This document shows positions 48,818 through 57,821 of a DNA stretch of 64,000 bases, in pieces (position 1 is the stretch's first letter; the number at the start of each line of letters is the position of its first letter). The DNA lies in the NCBI GenBank assembly GCA_029204045.2, contig CM055060.1, forward strand, positions 52,163,378 to 52,227,377, read 5' to 3'. The DNA is from Tillandsia leiboldiana (taxonomy: Eukaryota; Streptophyta; Magnoliopsida; Poales; Bromeliaceae). Under the pieces are notes generated by a model, which saw nothing but the letters and a program-made list of their open reading frames with translations, had not been told where the DNA came from and searched no databases. A program made the position numbers and the translations under genes.

Positions 48818-49951
48818 TCATGTGGAGAGGCTCTCTTGTCTCTTCGCTGAGAGCCGCTTCAGGAATTCGTAGGTCGTGATCATCGTGGTGGCCGACATTG
48901 ACATGGAGGCCCACCGTGGCCCGAGCCCTCTGTAGCACGCTCTCCAACCCTCTTCCCGTACCAGGCTCCTCACCGTCCGTCCGATCGTCATCGGCCCCTC
49001 ATCCCCAGCGTCCATCACCTGCATCCTCGTCTTGATGGTGTCCAGCGGCATGGTCACTAAAGCTGCAGCTCCCCCAGCCATGGCAGCACTCACCCCTTGC
49101 ACGATCACGATGGTCTTATACTCCGGCTTCAATTCTAAATTGCTGCTGCCCTTCTCTTCATCTCCTACCTCTTCGACGCCACACCGGTATCGGCAGAGGT
49201 GGTAACCGATTCCGCCCCAAATTATCTTCTGCGAAAGGGAGTAAGAGGCCCACCAAACCGCATTGGAGGGGGCATAGGTTAAGATGGACATGCCGAAGCC
49301 TCGGTAAAGCCCTCTGATTCCGTCGCAAGATAGGATCTTCCTGAACGCATCGAAACCGCCGAGGTAATTGGATTGCGGGGATTGACGGCTGCCGCGAAGG
49401 TTGCCCTGGACCATGAGGCGCTGGCTAATGACGTCAATTGGGGTCCAGACGACCTGCGCGGCGACGGCGGCGCTGAGACCGGCAGCCGCGCCGGCGGCGG
49501 TGGATGCGGCTGGCTCGGGGAGGCTGAGGCGGAGGAAGGCGGTGCCGACGGCGCTCTTGGTGACCTCGAGGGCGGCCATGTAGAGGGCGCGGGCGGGGAT
49601 GGTGCCGGCGAGGGAGGTGGCGAAGCCGCGGTAGAAGGCGAGGGGGCCCTCGCGGCGGAGGATGGCGGAGGCGGCTGCGGTGGCGGAGGGGAGCGGCGGA
49701 TGCGCCACCTGGAGCCGCGTCTTGAGAACCACGGCGGGGTAGAGCGCGGCGGAGACGGCGGAGAAGAGCGCGGCGCCGAGCACGAAGAACCGCGACTTGT
49801 CGAGCATCTCCCAGTCGATGTCCGCGGGGAGCTGGAGCCGCGCCGCCACCGCCTCCCCCTCCTCCTCCTCCTCCTCCTCCGCCACCGCCGCCGCCGCCTC
49901 CTCTGACGCCGTGAGCCCTAGCGCGGCCGCCTCCCGCTCCGCCGCCGCCAT
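48818..49951 (-). CDS. Mitochondrial carrier, SLC25A44-like
   Basis: A single open frame of 377 residues from ATG at 49951. The frame is open further upstream, but the only earlier starts are non-ATG (a TTG at 50023), so MAAAEREAAALG is the better N-terminus, in a good GCATGGC context. After an Ala/Glu-rich N-terminus, DIDWEMLDKSRFFVLGAALFS leads into three mitochondrial-carrier repeats, with motifs YPAVVLKTRLQV, TPIDVISQRLMVQG and MPLDTIKTRMQV. The REGPLAFYRGF and DGIRGLYRGFG motifs follow repeats 1 and 2, and EEGWRACYRGLGPRW follows repeat 3. This pattern matches the plant group related to animal SLC25A44, an inner-membrane carrier linked to branched-chain amino acids. The plant substrate is not known from sequence alone. 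The gene appears uninterrupted. A GAG/GAA run encodes polyglutamate near the N-terminus. Confidence 0.85.
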   Translation of the reverse strand: MAAAEREAAALGLTASEEAAAAVAEEEEEEEGEAVAARLQLPADIDWEMLDKSRFFVLGAALFSAVSAALYPAVVLKTRLQVAHPPLPSATAAASAILRREGPLAFYRGFATSLAGTIPARALYMAALEVTKSAVGTAFLRLSLPEPAASTAAGAAAGLSAAVAAQVVWTPIDVISQRLMVQGNLRGSRQSPQSNYLGGFDAFRKILSCDGIRGLYRGFGMSILTYAPSNAVWWASYSLSQKIIWGGIGYHLCRYRCGVEEVGDEEKGSSNLELKPEYKTIVIVQGVSAAMAGGAAALVTMPLDTIKTRMQVMDAGDEGPMTIGRTVRSLVREEGWRACYRGLGPRWASMSMSATTMITTYEFLKRLSAKRQESLST

Positions 49952-50029
49952 GCCCTCCGGTGCCTCGAGCTCTCGCCTAGTACCTATCTCTACGGCCGAT
50001 CCTTCATCTTTACAAAGAGACAACGAAAC

Positions 50030-50090
50030 CCTAACCCTAATCCTAACCCTAAACCTAACCCTAACCCTAACCCTAACCCTAACTCTAACT
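50030..50090 (-). promoter_or_regulatory. Telomere-type repeats (telo-box run) in the carrier 5' leader
   Basis: Eight or more CCCTAA/CCTAA units on the plus strand (TTAGGG on the gene strand), followed by (CT)n, 80-140 bp upstream of the start codon. Single AAACCCTAA telo-boxes in plant promoters and leaders bind telomere-repeat-binding factors. The long run here is unusual. Confidence 0.6.
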
Positions 50091-50113
50091 CTCTCTCTCT
50101 CTCTCTCTCCGGA

Positions 50114-50191
50114 TTACTGAATCACCGACTCTCGAGAGGAGTACCTCACACCGGGGTGCTTCTCGCCGTGAAGCGAGGCCATCTCGGGCAT
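50114..50191 (-). CDS. Possible upstream ORF of the carrier mRNA
   Basis: ATG at 50191 opens a 25-codon frame (MPEMASLHGEKHPGVRY and eight more residues), ending at 50114, about 160 bp ahead of the main ATG. It would lie in the leader if transcription starts upstream of 50200. No conservation evidence is available; it may be chance. Confidence 0.25.
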   Translation of the reverse strand: MPEMASLHGEKHPGVRYSSRESVIQ

Positions 50192-50289
50192 CGCTAATGG
50201 CGGCGGCGGGAGCGAGCTTATACCTCCAAGGTTAGGGTTCGGAAGGAGGAGAACGAAGATCGATGAGATAAGAGTAGAAAAATGCCCGA

Positions 50290-50353
50290 ACGAGGGAGCC
50301 TCCAGAGAGAGAGAGAGAGAGAGAGGGAGAGTGTGGGAGAGATAAGAGAGAGA

Positions 50354-50402
<49 letters not shown>
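50290..50402. repeat. (GA)n microsatellite tract
   Basis: GA-rich repeats at about 50297-50325 and 50346-50402, on the upstream side of the carrier gene. GA/CT tracts are frequent near plant transcription starts. Confidence 0.85.
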
Positions 50403-50404
<2 letters not shown>

Positions 50405-51024
50405 GAACGGAACGGGATCCAAGGAGGGGCCCCTACATGAACGGGGTTTTGGGTCCGAGTTATTTGCAGCGTTGCAGGGCGAGGGAGGGGTGTTAGGGTG
50501 GTGCCGAAGCGGTGGGGGTTTGAGCCTGTCGTAGGTTGAGCCGTTAACGGACAAGTGTCGAACGACGGAAGGGGAAGAAGGGTTATCGACACGCGTCCGT
50601 CGCTGTTGGGGAGACGGGCCCTGAAGCTTTACCGACGCGTGGCTGTGGGAGCCCGGGTCTGGGTTCGATATTATAATGGCGGTCACCGGCAAGTGCCGGT
50701 GACTTGGGATGGGACATGTTGGAATGATTTTGAGTAAGAAAGAAAGAAAGAAAGCATATACTGTACCTGACTCGGGAACGCGACTCCGATGATGGACCCT
50801 GCACTGTGTTATTTTTGAATTAAGATAAGGCATATCCAGTATTTTAGATTTTCCCTCTTATTTATATTCCACTGGGAGGATGTTTGGTTCCATTAAAAAA
50901 TATATTTTAGTAAAATAAAAAAATTTGAAGGAAACTAAATTTTGCGCCCTATAATATTTGATTGGTAAAAATAAGATTTATTGATTGGTAAAAAAAAGAT
51001 TTATTACGATTATCTGACTAAAAA

Positions 51025-51030
<6 letters not shown>
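50403..51030. other. Upstream region of the carrier gene
   Basis: Moderate GC to about 50700, then AT-rich. The minus-strand open frame spanning 50114-50833 is mostly Ser-Leu repeats from the GA tract and has no domain. No other gene is seen. Confidence 0.5.
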
Positions 51031-51063
<33 letters not shown>

Positions 51064-51066
<3 letters not shown>

Positions 51067-51224
51067 TTGGGCTGGAATGCTATTGATAGCACAAACCCAA
51101 CTTTGCCACCCACTTTGTATCCATTGGATTGCATTGAGATTCGTGCAAGTCATTTAATGCGATCCAATGGCTACAAAATGGGTGGCAAAGTTGGGTTGGT
51201 GCTATCAATAGCATTCCAGCCCAA

Positions 51225-51227
<3 letters not shown>
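51064..51227. mobile_element. Hairpin MITE, sister of 17395-17645
   Basis: GAGTTGGGCTGGAATGCTAT and the reverse complement at the right end, with arms of about 70 bp containing AACCCAACTTTGCCACCCA. TA repeats lie on both sides (51032-51062; 51228-51299). Confidence 0.85.

Positions 51228-51299
<72 letters not shown>
51228..51299. repeat. (TA)n array
   Basis: About 36 TA units. Confidence 0.95.
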
Positions 51300-51303
<4 letters not shown>

Positions 51304-51589
51304 TTATCATACTATATATATATTAAGAAAAATAAATAAATATATTTAGTTGTACACTTATTAGTGGTAAGCCTTTTAGTATTTGATTTATAAAAAAAAA
51401 AAAAATAAGTTTTTAATCCACACTTATTTTGTGACCCTCCAACTTTTCAATGGGTCATCCATCATACAACTACTCTAACTCTAGCACGCTTAACTCTCTT
51501 AACTTGTTCGGCTTTGCAACCACTCAAAATGCTATAGCCGGGTTAAGAAATTTAGTCATATTATATTATTTATATATAGGATTAATTCA

Positions 51590-51862
51590 AATTTCGGAAG
51601 TGTCACATTCTTTCCTCCTTTAAGCCCTGACGTCCTCGTCAGACTCAAAGATACTCACAAGCACCAAGCGATGTGAGAATCGTCTTGCTAGCCTTAGCCG
51701 ACCTTGTGGGGAGCTACACTCCACCCACAACGGTCATTAGTCGAGGAGCCTAGTTTTACCCGCTAAATAATCATGGCTCAGCCGAGACTCATATCACATT
51801 TTTGACTGGTGAATGACTTTGATACTATAAAATCTGTCACGCCCCAGATTTGAAACTTGTCT
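51590..51862 (-). mobile_element. LTR-retroelement fragment with TRIM-like leader
   Basis: On the minus strand: an LTR end CAAATCTGGGGCGTGACA, then TAGTATCAAAGTC (51833-51822), resembling a tRNA-Met primer binding site. A leader follows with GAGTCTCGGCTGAGCC and GACGAGGACGTCAGG, then a purine tract AAAGGAGGAAAG, and then TGTGACACTTCCGAAATTTG, which looks like the start of another LTR. Confidence 0.55.
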
Positions 51863-51895
51863 ATTTTTTTTTTTTCCTTTCTCAGTGGCATCCCG

Positions 51896-53333
51896 CTAGG
51901 CACGAAAAATCAAGATGTCGGCCTCTATGGAGAGGTAGCGCTCGACGCAGTCGTCGAAATCAGCTATACGGTGTGAAGAAAGCTGGCGGCGAATCTCGTG
52001 TCGCAGCACCTGTGAGAAGAGATGGACTTTGGTCCTCTCCTCGCGCACCGCCTGTGGAACCAAGTCAGCAATGCGCGAGAACTCCTGCTCGTACTCCTGC
52101 ATAGATCGATCGCCCTATCCGATGGTCTCCAAATCGCACTTCAGACCCTCCTTGGTTGTCTCTTTCAGATAGTGGTGGTACATCGCTGCCTTGAATTCGG
52201 GCCAGGAGGGCTCGGGCTTGCCCTCGTAATGGTTCTTCAGATACCGACTCCACCACTTGCTTGCTCCTTTTTCAAGAGAGTGCGCGGCGATGCGGACCTT
52301 ATCACGCTCTTCCGTATATAGGTCACGGAAAAACTTTTCCATGTGGTCGATCCACTACTCCACGGCCCAGTGGTCGTTGTTCTTGCCCAAAAAGACTCGC
52401 GGCTTGAATTTCTTGAACTCGACAAGTATAGCCTTCACTCGAGCCTTCTCCACCTGATCAGTATCAGCGCCGGCGGCATGTGACTCGGATCGGGAGGATG
52501 AAGCAGTCGTCCCGACAGTAGCAACAGGGGGGTCGCAAATAGCAGCGGCCCCCGGTACATCTCTAGATGTGGTGGCGGTAGATGGGGCTACCACCGCCGG
52601 CGGTGGCGCAAGGACAACAGGGGGAGCAGCTGGTCCCTCTGTGTGATGCCCCCAATAGTCCCATAGGATGTGGATGGAATTGTGATTGGATTTATAAGAG
52701 ATATGGACACTAGTAATAATAACCGGGCTTAAGCATTTTGGGTTGTGGTGTAGCCTAACGAGTTATTATTGCTAGTGGGTCGGGTCGTTATATTTGGTAT
52801 CGGAGCCAATAACCAGCCGGAAGTGTGTGTTGAGTCTCGGCTAAGCCTGTGTCTAGATGACAGGGCTAGCGAGACAATTCTTATATCGCCTGGTGATCTT
52901 GGGTTGTGCGTGCGTTTGGGTTGACGAGGACGTCGGGTCTAAACGGGGGGAGTCTGTGACGCCCCCAATAGTCCCACATCGGATGCGGATGGAATTGTGA
53001 TTGAATTTATAAGAGATATGGACACTAGTAATAACTGGGTTTAAACATTTTGGGTTGTGGTATGGGCCTAACGAGTTATTATTGCTAGTGGGTCGGGTCG
53101 TTACGCTCTGGCTCAACAATGGATGGTGGAACTGGTGGGGCTGGTGCGACGGGAGCAGTAGTCTACTGCTGAATCAGCTGCTGGACAAGACTCGTTAGAG
53201 CAACGAGCTGATCCTCAGCCTGCCGTAGTCTATCAGAACCCTCTGGTTCCCTCGGTACTCTGCGAGGTCAGCCAACACCTTGGCCAGTGGCAGCACCACG
53301 CCTACCACCTTCTCCATGTCCAAAATGATCCAT
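51896..53333 (-). pseudogene. Broken retrotransposon gag gene
   Basis: The minus-strand frame begins at ATG 53333 (MDHFGHGEGGRRG). It contains typical LTR-retrotransposon gag signatures: KVRIAAHSLEKGASKWWSRY, EPSWPEFKAAMYHHY, and MQEYEQEFSRIADLVP with a DDCVERYLSIEADI end. In-frame stops interrupt it at about 53268, 53163, 52355 and 52115, and a TRIM is inserted at 52642-53105. The reading frame on the two sides of the TRIM is the same if the insertion plus one 5-bp duplication is ignored, so the TRIM hit an already continuous gag frame. No protease, reverse transcriptase or integrase is attached. A short LTR and primer binding site lie just upstream, at 53489-53655. Confidence 0.7.
52642..53105 (+). 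mobile_element. Complete TRIM retroelement
   Basis: Two LTRs of 151 bp each (52642-52792 and 52955-53105) start TGTGAYGCCCCCAATAGTCC and end GGGTCGGGTCGTTAYR. Between them lies a roughly 160-bp interior starting with TGGTATCGGAGC (52795-52806), one base different from the tRNA-Met primer binding site, and ending with the purine tract AAACGGGGGGAG. The 5-bp target duplication CTCTG is exact (52637-52641 and 53106-53110). It has no coding capacity, so it is a terminal-repeat retrotransposon in miniature. Confidence 0.9.
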
Positions 53334-53502
53334 ACCTGTGCATCAACAATCAGGTTAGGACAATCTCAACAGTGAAAATACACTTGAGTTCCTAACTCCC
53401 TAAATAACGAGATACCCTGCGCTCTCACGTAGTCACAAGTCATCCTAGGGCTTATTCCTAACCGATACGTAGGCATCGTGTAACCTAGGCTCTTATACCA
53501 AA

Positions 53503-53655
53503 TGTATCGACCCGGCCCACTAACAATAATAACTCGTTGGGTCCAAACCACAGCGCAAAATGTTTAAGCCTAGTTATTATTACTAGTGCCAATGTCTCTA
53601 ATATACTCAATCACAATCCCAATCACATCCAATGTGTGACTATTGGGGTGTCACA
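53503..53655 (-). mobile_element. Short LTR ahead of the gag fragment
   Basis: 153 bp on the minus strand, starting TGTGACACCCCAATAGTC and ending GGGCCGGGTCGATACA, clearly the same family as the TRIM LTRs. It is followed (minus strand) by TGGTATAAGAGC (53500-53489), one base off the tRNA-Met primer binding site, then a leader of about 155 bp to the gag start. It therefore looks like the 5' LTR of the gag-bearing element. Confidence 0.7.
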
Positions 53656-53689
53656 AATCTGGGGCGTGACAGATTTTATTGCAACAAAC

Positions 53690-55379
53690 GCTATTCGGGC
53701 CGTAGTGGGTCGTTCGGCGAGTTTTCAAAAATTCCGGTAAACCCGGTGACTTGTGGGAAAGTCTACAGTGCAATTGTTCTGGTTATGTGGTGTCGATGGG
53801 ATGGGTATGAGTGAGTCAGTTACTGATCCGAGTTTATTGTTCATGGCTCAGCAGTTCGGCGCCAGCACCCCAGTAGTCTAGCAGGCTTCGGGACAATCTA
53901 CACTAAGGTGGGTTTTCTTCGGTCCGGGCTTTATCAGGTGTTACCTCTGGGGTACCGTATTCGGTCGGACCCCTGTGATTTGTTGCAAGCCCTGCTCCCA
54001 TTTCTTGAGCTCTTGCATTTCTTTCAATATAGTAGCTTACTATCTTCTATTCTGCATGCTTAGCTTATATCTGAACCTTTGCCATACCTGATTGGCCATT
54101 AGCTAGTAATGATTATAGTCCAATACTTCAGCATATTCCTGTTTAGTGATTGCAGTATTTCTCTATTCTTATGTTGCATAATCAGTGTTATTGTTCAGCA
54201 TGATGAGATTATACAGTTATTAGCATCCCTTGTGGGAGTTTCCGACTTATTGCCGATTATCCGGTCTTGTGATCGCTAACGTTGAGCATTCGCATTGTGA
54301 TCTTCATGCACCTGCTATACACTCGCGTACACCGATAGTTTGGCCACCGTCGTGGTGTTCTTTACCGGTAGAGTGGTCTACGTGACCCGTTAGCCCTCTT
54401 CGGCAATACCGTTTGGTACGGGGAGCCCCTTTGGTTGTACCATTGGATACGGGAAAATCCCTTCGGCTGTAACGTTTGGTACGGGGAGCCCCTTCGGCTG
54501 TATCCTTGGTACAGGGATTACTGACAGTTTCTGCTAGGTGTTTATGCTATGATATTTGCCTAAGATCCTCGTGACCAAGAGTGGCATTGATTGAATATTC
54601 TATTTTCAACATTGAGGTATCGCTACTTGGTTGTTATTATTACAGTTATTATTCAGCATGTCTTATTTTCTATTTATCAGTACCTCATATTCCCAGCATC
54701 GTTATTTACCATGATTATCATATTTGCCAGCTTATAGCATAATCAATTCTTGTCATCAGTATATTATTTGCAGCACTGAGATCTATCATGGTTATCCTAT
54801 CTGCCTCTTGATTAAGTATACTTTATTTCTTACCATTCGCTGTTTATTGTATACCAGTAGGTGCGACTTGCTATTTCTCGGCCCGTCGTACTCACTGTGA
54901 TACATTCTATGTATCTCACACCCTTGGATGATCATTTTTTCTGGTCGATCGGGTGGTGGGATGTCGAGACGATCCGGTGAGCCGATTACGATAGAGCTGT
55001 CCCCATGATGTTACTAATTAGATCTGATTCTTGTTATGATGCTCATGATATTCATGATTTAAACTTACTGTTATCCTGATTTCTAGTAATTTAACTGAAT
55101 ATTTACTTTGATGCTTACAACTGATGTGGATGAAAATATTTGATGATTTAGTTATATTTTGAGATGGATGATATCATGATTTTTTATTACTATAGGTAGA
55201 ACAGTGATTGTTGGATTATAGCTACTTAACAATGCGTGTATAGGGGAGACTCTGTTCCAATGGACAGAGGGTCTCCTATGCACGTGGCGATTTGATCACG
55301 CCCTAAAATAAAGGATAAACTCTGAGGAAAGAAAGAAAAAAAAAAAGAATTAGACCAGTTTCAAATTTAGGGTGTGACA
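53690..55379 (+). mobile_element. 3' part of a long LTR
   Basis: Matches the 3' portion of 11279-14690 (GGGATGGGTATGAGTGAGTC; GGTCCGGGCTTTATC) and continues to an LTR end AAATTTAGGGTGTGACA at 55379. Contains imperfect tandem units of ACGGGGAGCCCCTTYGG at about 54415-54530. The 5' end is truncated at the junction with the short LTR at 53655. Confidence 0.6.
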
Positions 55380-55703
55380 GATTTTACATTTGGTATCAGA
55401 GCCAATAACCAGCCGGAAGTGTGTGACGAGTCTCGGCTGAGCCTGGGTCTAGATGACATGGCTAGCGAGACAAATCTCACATCGCCTGGTGGTCTTGGAC
55501 TGTGTGTGTATTTGGGCTGACGAGGACGTCAGGCCTAAATGGGGGGAGTTCGTGGCACCCCAATAGTCCCACATCAGATGTGATTGGAATTGTGATTGAG
55601 TATATAAGAGACATGGGCAATGGTAATAATAACTGGGCTTAAGCATTTTGGGCTGTGGTTTAGACCCAACGAGTTATTATTTTTAGTGGGCTGAGTCATT
55701 ATA
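55380..55703 (+). mobile_element. TRIM-family leader and 3' LTR joined to a long LTR
   Basis: TGGTATCAGAGC at 55391-55402 is a perfect 12-base tRNA-Met primer binding site. The leader matches that of the TRIM (AGCCGGAAGTGTGTGA; GACGAGGACGTCAGGCC), then comes a purine tract GGGGGGAG and a short LTR (55553-55703, CCCCAATAGTCCCACATC). The 5' LTR, however, is the long type ending at 55379. Confidence 0.65.
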
Positions 55704-56206
55704 TATTTAGTTGAAACAAAAAAATTTAAAAGTTATTGGTCAATTTGTATAAAAAATTTATTGATTTTGCGTATCGGCAAAAATATGCCACCTTTTTTTA
55801 TTTTTATATATTCGGTCTGAATTTTTAAAAACTATCTAAAATATTTTTATTCTCTTTTCTCTCTATTTTTTTTCTTATTCTTTTTTTTCCGTTCGAGATT
55901 CGTTTTTCTCATCTTCTCTTTTTCGAACCCGCCGCTTCGCTCCCACGCCTCACACAACTTCCAAGTCGCCCTCTCCATTGACCTTGCCAGAGCGCCACAC
56001 CTTGACATTGTGCCCGCTCCCACCACGCCCTGTGCCCACGTCCACACATATCTGATAGGCACAACGTCGCGTGCGCGGGCGCGGGCGTAGGCATGGTGGG
56101 AGCAAGCGCGGCTTCGAGGGGTGACACTCTGATGGGGTTCATGGCGGCGATGAGGGCGACGACGGAGGAAAAGATGTAGAGGGTGAAAAAAAAATAAAAA
56201 ATAAAA

Positions 56207-56215
<9 letters not shown>
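55704..56215. other. Intergenic with a small GC-rich patch
   Basis: 55910-56170 is GC-rich in AT-rich surroundings and has a weak minus-strand open frame without a domain. It may belong to the foldback region that follows. No gene call is justified. Confidence 0.4.

Positions 56216-56298
<83 letters not shown>
56212..56298. repeat. (TA)n array
   Basis: About 43 TA units. Confidence 0.95.
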
Positions 56299-56301
<3 letters not shown>

Positions 56302-56359
56302 AGAAGATCATTATTATCGTCATTATTACGTATAAGAAAAACTAAGAACATGAAATAAA

Positions 56360-57150
56360 AAAGAAGATGGTGGAGTTACACTATTTTATAAAAAAAATTA
56401 CACTATTTAAGACGAAAATTATATTATTTGAGATAAAAATTATACTCTTTGATATGAGAGTTAAACTCTTCAGAAAAAAAAATTACACTCTATGAACAAA
56501 AGTTGTACTATTTCTCCTCATTCCCCTTCTTTTTTTTTGTGTTTCTTGTGCACCTATCTGGGACTAGCCACACGCGCGGTGGAGGTAGAGGAGAGCGCGA
56601 CTACATCGAAGAGGAGGGCGGTGGAGGGGGAGGCAGCCACTCTTGCCTCTACTCCGCAGGGTGCACGAGCGGGGATTCACGGGGATGAGCGAGAATCCTC
56701 TGTCTTGCCTCTACCTTGCCTCGCTTCCACTTAATTAAGAAAATATTATTTTTTAATTTTCGCGTGCGTCAGTATGGGCGGAGGCGAGTATCGCTGCGTC
56801 ACATCCACTTAATTAAGAAAATATTATTTTTAATTAAGTGAAACTCTCATACGCCTTTTTGTACTGGACGTGAAGAATGGAAGGAGGACAACGAGGAGGA
56901 CTCGTACGAAGAAGCGCACTCCCCGCAGGGCTGAGGCAAGGCAGGCCACCTTCGTTGCCTTCTTCTCCGGCGTTACCGTGTTCTCCTTCACCTCCTCCGC
57001 GTGCGTCGCTGGCCACAGATGGGCGCGAAAGAAATATGAGAAAGCGGAGAGGAAGAAGAATGAAAAATAATGCAACTTTCGTCTAGAAAGTATAATTTTC
57101 GTATCAAAAGAGTATAATTTTTATTTTATAAAATATCATTTTCATTTTAA
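56360..57150. mobile_element. Foldback element with GC-rich inner arms
   Basis: Left and right halves are diverged reverse complements. AAAATTATACTCTTTGATA with AAAGTTGTACTATTTCTCC on the left matches AAAATTATACTCTTTTGATA with GAAAGTTGCATTATTTTTC on the reversed right. GGGACTAGCCACACGCGCGG matches GTGGCCAGCGACGCACGCGG. The centre has a direct repeat CCACTTAATTAAGAAAATAT (about 56728 and 56806). Open frames here (56492-56734, 56870-57086) are halves of the palindrome and show no domain. Confidence 0.5.
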
Positions 57151-57821
57151 ACAATGAAAAAATTTTCTAAAAATATTATAAATTCATTTACAGTTAAATT
57201 TTTTTTCTCCGTCGTCCTCATCATCTTCTCCACATCATAAATCATACAAAAATTTTATTTAATTAAAAAATAATATTTCTAATATTTTTTTCGGTCATCT
57301 TCTGCCCCACTAACACGCTAGTTATCATCCGCCCCACTAACGCGATGGAGGCAATACAAAGGCAAAATTGGTGGTCTCCACCTCCACCTTATTATTTATT
57401 TATTTATTTTTTTTTTTCGACGTTGCAACGAAAAAGAGGAGGGGACGGAGAATGGGAAGGAGTAGGGAAAACTTTTAAATTAAAAAAATTTTGACGATTA
57501 GAAAGGCTAAATCTGACCTGAGATATTGCGGGCCAATTTGTAACACTAGTTTAATAAATTAATGCACTGTTAAAAATACAACCAAATTAATCCATACGCT
57601 GTCAAGTTAACAATAGTCGCATGCAAACTGATTCATCCCAAAATATAAAAAGAAAAGTCAACTCAGACAATTATTCAAATTTCTTTTATTATCAAAAGTA
57701 AACGTAGAATTGGTACTTCCTTCCAAACTTGCCAATGCAGAAAACAAAGCTATTAATCAACTAAGAACAACATATATAATACTTAAGAAGTGTTAGAATT
57801 GCTCTCCGCTGTCGAAATTGC
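57151..57821 (-). other. 3' flank of the phenylalanine ammonia-lyase gene
   Basis: AT-rich, with a T-run near 57410. The last roughly 150 bp should contain the 3' UTR of the minus-strand gene. No other feature is recognised. Confidence 0.45.

Noticed and set aside
49952..50023. N-terminal extension of the carrier starting at 50023
   Set aside because: That start codon is TTG, not ATG. The first in-frame ATG is at 49951.
50030..50090. Telomere repeats as a chromosome end or fusion site
   Set aside because: The run is short, imperfect and in a gene leader with ordinary DNA on both sides.
50114..50833. 239-codon minus-strand open frame
   Set aside because: Mostly Ser-Leu repeats from a GA microsatellite in the carrier's upstream region, and no domain. 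Only the last 25 codons are kept as a possible uORF.
56870..57086. Small GC-rich open frames on both strands
   Set aside because: Two halves of an inverted repeat; no domain and no splice or start context.
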